A stretch of DNA of 6,904 nt from Thermocladium sp. UBA166 (lineage in GTDB: Archaea > Thermoproteota > Thermoprotei > Thermoproteales > Thermocladiaceae), in contig DAHE01000045.1 in the NCBI GenBank assembly GCA_002508315.1, positions 7,924-14,827 on the forward strand. The letters are read 5' to 3'. Positions within the stretch are counted from its first letter, which is position 1. The number at the start of each line of letters is the position of its first letter. Shown here piece after piece: positions 5,374 through 6,904 of the stretch. The position numbers and the translations under genes are program-made. The notes under the pieces are model-generated. The model saw nothing but the letters and a program-made list of their open reading frames with translations. It was not told where the DNA came from and ran no database searches.

Positions 5374-6369
5374 ATGCGGCAGGGGCTGGGGGCTCTAGTA
5401 TCATTGATACTGGTGGGCTACTTACTCATAATGATGGGCGCAGCCCCCACTGGTTTGGGCCCCATAATGATGTTAACGGCGTTCTTCCTTGGCATTCAAT
5501 TGCCCGCTGTCTTCCTCTCGTCCAAGATCGGAAGCAGGGACTCCCTGGCCGTCTCGACGGCGATCGCCGCAGTGGGGGCGTACCTCAGATCCGTTAATCC
5601 ATACCTGAGCGCCGCTGTGACTGGGGCAGCGATGGGCATGTACTTCACGTCCATGGTATCAGTGGTGGGCTTGGCGCTTGGCATAATGGGCAAGACCAGG
5701 CACGTCATAACTTCCTACGTGCTTCTATTATCCACCGGGCTACTCATTGCATCGCTCTCCCTTGGGGTGCGGAACGGCTACGACTACGCCGTGGCGGGGG
5801 GACTGCTCGCGGCCGGTCTACTACTGTCCCTGTCCCCTAACATATTGAAGGTGCACAGCATTCACCTGAGGCAGGCGATTCACAACAAGGACTTGCTCCT
5901 CCTATCAGTGGCAATGGCCGTGTCCTGGTCCTACTTAATGCAGTTGATGCCGCGGCTACACGGAATCGATTCAGTGTTGATGCTCCCAATGATTCCAACC
6001 GCAGTGCTTACCAGGTACCTAATCAGGCTGGCAGGGGTTCGCCGTATAATAGCTGCATCGCTGATCGGGTTGAGCGCGTCCGGCGTGCTCGCCGAGGCGA
6101 ACATGGGCGTCGCAGCGCTTATGGGGGTGTTCGCCGTCATGGCATACATGTCGGTGTTGGTTATGCTCAGCACCCTGGTGAGCCCCATGTTGTTCACGAC
6201 ATCCTTGGCTTACATATATGAATTATCCATTGTTCTATCAATCCTGGTGGAGTACGCGTTGAGCAGCTTCATAGGCACCATAGCCGCAGCCCTCATATGC
6301 TTCGCGGCAGCGGCCATTATATTGAAGGTCAGGGAACCGGCGAAAATATTCGAGGAGAAGGTTATTTAA
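5374..6369 (+). CDS. Multi-pass integral membrane protein, possibly a reduced MFS-like transporter
   Basis: 331 residues from ATG 5374, fixed by the TATA box 25 nt upstream; the frame is open further upstream but without support. By eye there are 10 to 12 hydrophobic helices: about 4-24, 28-48, 54-70, 75-103, 110-128, 133-150, 166-182, 190-206, 216-232, 234-260, 265-290 and 295-322. A basic central loop with HSIHLRQAIHNKD at about 153-165 divides two halves of similar size, the layout of a major facilitator protein, and short Lys/Arg loops such as GKTRH (about 107-111) and RLAGVRR (about 218-224) fit cytoplasmic turns. At 331 residues it is short for a 12-helix MFS protein. I see no family signature or substrate clue, so the transporter role is inference. 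It stands alone on the plus strand and converges with the CBS gene 31 nt away. Confidence 0.75.
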   Translation: MRQGLGALVSLILVGYLLIMMGAAPTGLGPIMMLTAFFLGIQLPAVFLSSKIGSRDSLAVSTAIAAVGAYLRSVNPYLSAAVTGAAMGMYFTSMVSVVGLALGIMGKTRHVITSYVLLLSTGLLIASLSLGVRNGYDYAVAGGLLAAGLLLSLSPNILKVHSIHLRQAIHNKDLLLLSVAMAVSWSYLMQLMPRLHGIDSVLMLPMIPTAVLTRYLIRLAGVRRIIAASLIGLSASGVLAEANMGVAALMGVFAVMAYMSVLVMLSTLVSPMLFTTSLAYIYELSIVLSILVEYALSSFIGTIAAALICFAAAAIILKVREPAKIFEEKVI

Positions 6370-6400
6370 TTTGATTTGAAATTGATTAACGCTGCATGAG
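6370..6400. terminator. AT-rich convergent spacer, possible termination region for both genes
   Basis: 31 nt between the stops of two converging genes. It is far richer in A/T than the surrounding sequence, with T-rich runs on both strands (TTTGATTTG on plus, AATTTCAAATC on minus). Archaeal termination needs only such T-rich tracts. No hairpin is present. Confidence 0.35.
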
Positions 6401-6820
6401 TCACTCAGTCGTTAATGGAACGAGCGGTTTCCTGGCAAGCTCCTTCAACGCCTCGTACTCCCGCAGTAGATCCCGTATAGATATAACCCCCCTCAGCTTC
6501 TCATCATCGCCCACCACCACCACGTGTCTCACGTTTCGCTCCGCCATTAATGCCGCCACCTTGATTACTGGATCCTTCTCATGAACCTTAACTATGGAAC
6601 CCATAGTGCCAACCTCGTCCACCGGCGTGGACGGATCCACCCCATTCGCCAGAGCCCGTATTATGTCCCGCTCGCTCACGACGCCGAGCACCTTCTCATC
6701 ATCGCCCACCACCACCACGAGGCCTGTGTTGGCCTTGGACATGAGGCGCACTGCCTCAATCGCGGGGGTCCCTTTCTTTACATATATCGGTTCTCTTTTT
6801 ACCAATTCTACCGCATTCAT
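6401..6820 (-). CDS. Two-CBS-domain protein
   Basis: 139 residues made of a tandem pair of CBS domains (about 7-62 and 70-126), a module that usually senses AMP, ADP, ATP or S-adenosylmethionine and forms a Bateman pair. Each half shows the typical ending: VGDDEKVLGVVSERDIIRAL (38-57) and VGDDEKLRGVISIRDLLREY (103-122). The RD pairs sit in the usual nucleotide-contact region. There is no attached enzymatic domain, so this is a stand-alone regulator of unknown partner. ATG at 6818-6820 is the start because the TATA box at 6844-6851 lies about 27 nt upstream; the frame continues 21 codons further, through that TATA box, and that part is unlikely to be translated. The two halves share an identical 28-nt stretch of DNA. 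Confidence 0.9.
   Translation of the reverse strand: MNAVELVKREPIYVKKGTPAIEAVRLMSKANTGLVVVVGDDEKVLGVVSERDIIRALANGVDPSTPVDEVGTMGSIVKVHEKDPVIKVAALMAERNVRHVVVVGDDEKLRGVISIRDLLREYEALKELARKPLVPLTTE
6497..6524. repeat. 28-nt perfect direct repeat, copy in CBS domain 2
   Basis: Identical base for base to 6692-6719, offset 195 nt (65 codons). On the minus strand it covers the last base of one codon plus nine codons, VVVVGDDEK (residues 100-108). All synonymous positions agree although the flanking codons differ between the domains. Confidence 0.9.
6692..6719. repeat. 28-nt perfect direct repeat, copy in CBS domain 1
   Basis: The partner of 6497-6524; encodes residues 35-43 of the CBS protein on the minus strand. 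The phase is the same in both domains, so it marks the homologous strand of the CBS fold. Confidence 0.9.
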
Positions 6821-6843
6821 AGTTATAGTATACCGAATAGGGC

Positions 6844-6851
6844 TTTTTATA
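6844..6851 (-). promoter_or_regulatory. TATA box of the CBS-protein gene
   Basis: TATAAAAA on the minus strand, preceded by CGAAAGA (a TFB-recognition-like purine tract). Its centre is about 27 nt upstream of the ATG at 6820, giving a leaderless start. Further TATA-like strings lie at 6868-6892 (TTATATAT, AATATATTT); they could belong to a gene beyond the right edge. Confidence 0.7.
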
Positions 6852-6904
6852 TCTTTCGGAGTCAGTCTTATATATGTCGCCATAATATATTTAGCTGCAC
6901 ATAG

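Noticed and set aside
5139..5375. A 78-codon minus-strand reading frame in the spacer before the membrane-protein gene
   Set aside because: Its composition is not protein-like, there is no promoter or ribosome-binding site, and it overlaps the strong plus-strand promoter and the hairpins.
6821..6883. N-terminal extension of the CBS protein to an ATG at 6883
   Set aside because: The extra 21 codons cross the TATA box at 6844-6851, and the CBS domain begins only after the ATG at 6820.
1..6904. CRISPR array, insertion sequence, or defence system
   Set aside because: No regularly spaced repeats, no transposase or integrase motifs, no terminal inverted repeats, and no recognisable defence gene.

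Overview
The window looks like chromosomal DNA of a hyperthermophilic crenarchaeon, most likely in or near the Thermoproteales. The pointers are archaeal-type ribosomal proteins S24e and S27ae next to a stand-alone Kae1, an archaeal-type phosphopantetheine adenylyltransferase and TruD, fairly GC-rich genes with GTG starts, very short spacers, and promoters whose TATA box lies about 25-28 nt from the start codon (leaderless mRNAs). The genus is not something I can fix from the sequence.

Left part (1-2434): coaD (minus) and truD (plus) diverge from one palindromic TATA box, TTTATAAA at 478-485, which sits at the right distance for leaderless starts on both sides. After truD comes a 192-residue protein with the motifs of the RuvC/YqgF RNase H fold, read from its own weak promoter.

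Centre (2415-4084): a tight translation operon, rps24e - rps27ae - kae1, with its own promoter. Genes overlap by 4 nt (ATGA, then GTGA), so they are probably translationally coupled. With TruD (tRNA pseudouridine 13) and Kae1 (tRNA t6A37) the first 4 kb is mostly tRNA-modification and ribosome genes, with coenzyme A synthesis at the edge.

Right part (4085-6904): less conserved. A 170-nt spacer holds a second near-palindromic TATA box, a tRNA T-arm-like sequence on the minus strand and a perfect hairpin, together a candidate minus-strand non-coding RNA. The TATA box also serves a secreted or membrane-anchored, sequon-rich protein carrying a thioredoxin-type CPFC motif only 37 residues before its stop. 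Its domain looks truncated or rearranged, and a 54-codon open stretch in the -1 frame follows the stop. A 282-nt stretch without an ordinary gene, holding two GC-rich hairpins, leads to a leaderless multi-pass membrane protein. That gene converges on a small two-CBS-domain protein on the minus strand, whose two domains share a perfect 28-nt DNA repeat.

Most remarkable: the reversed order of thioredoxin motifs in the CPFC protein and its possible frameshift; the tRNA-like candidate RNA; the two bidirectional TATA boxes; and the RuvC/YqgF-like protein beside the translation operon. No mobile element, CRISPR array or complete tRNA/rRNA gene is visible.
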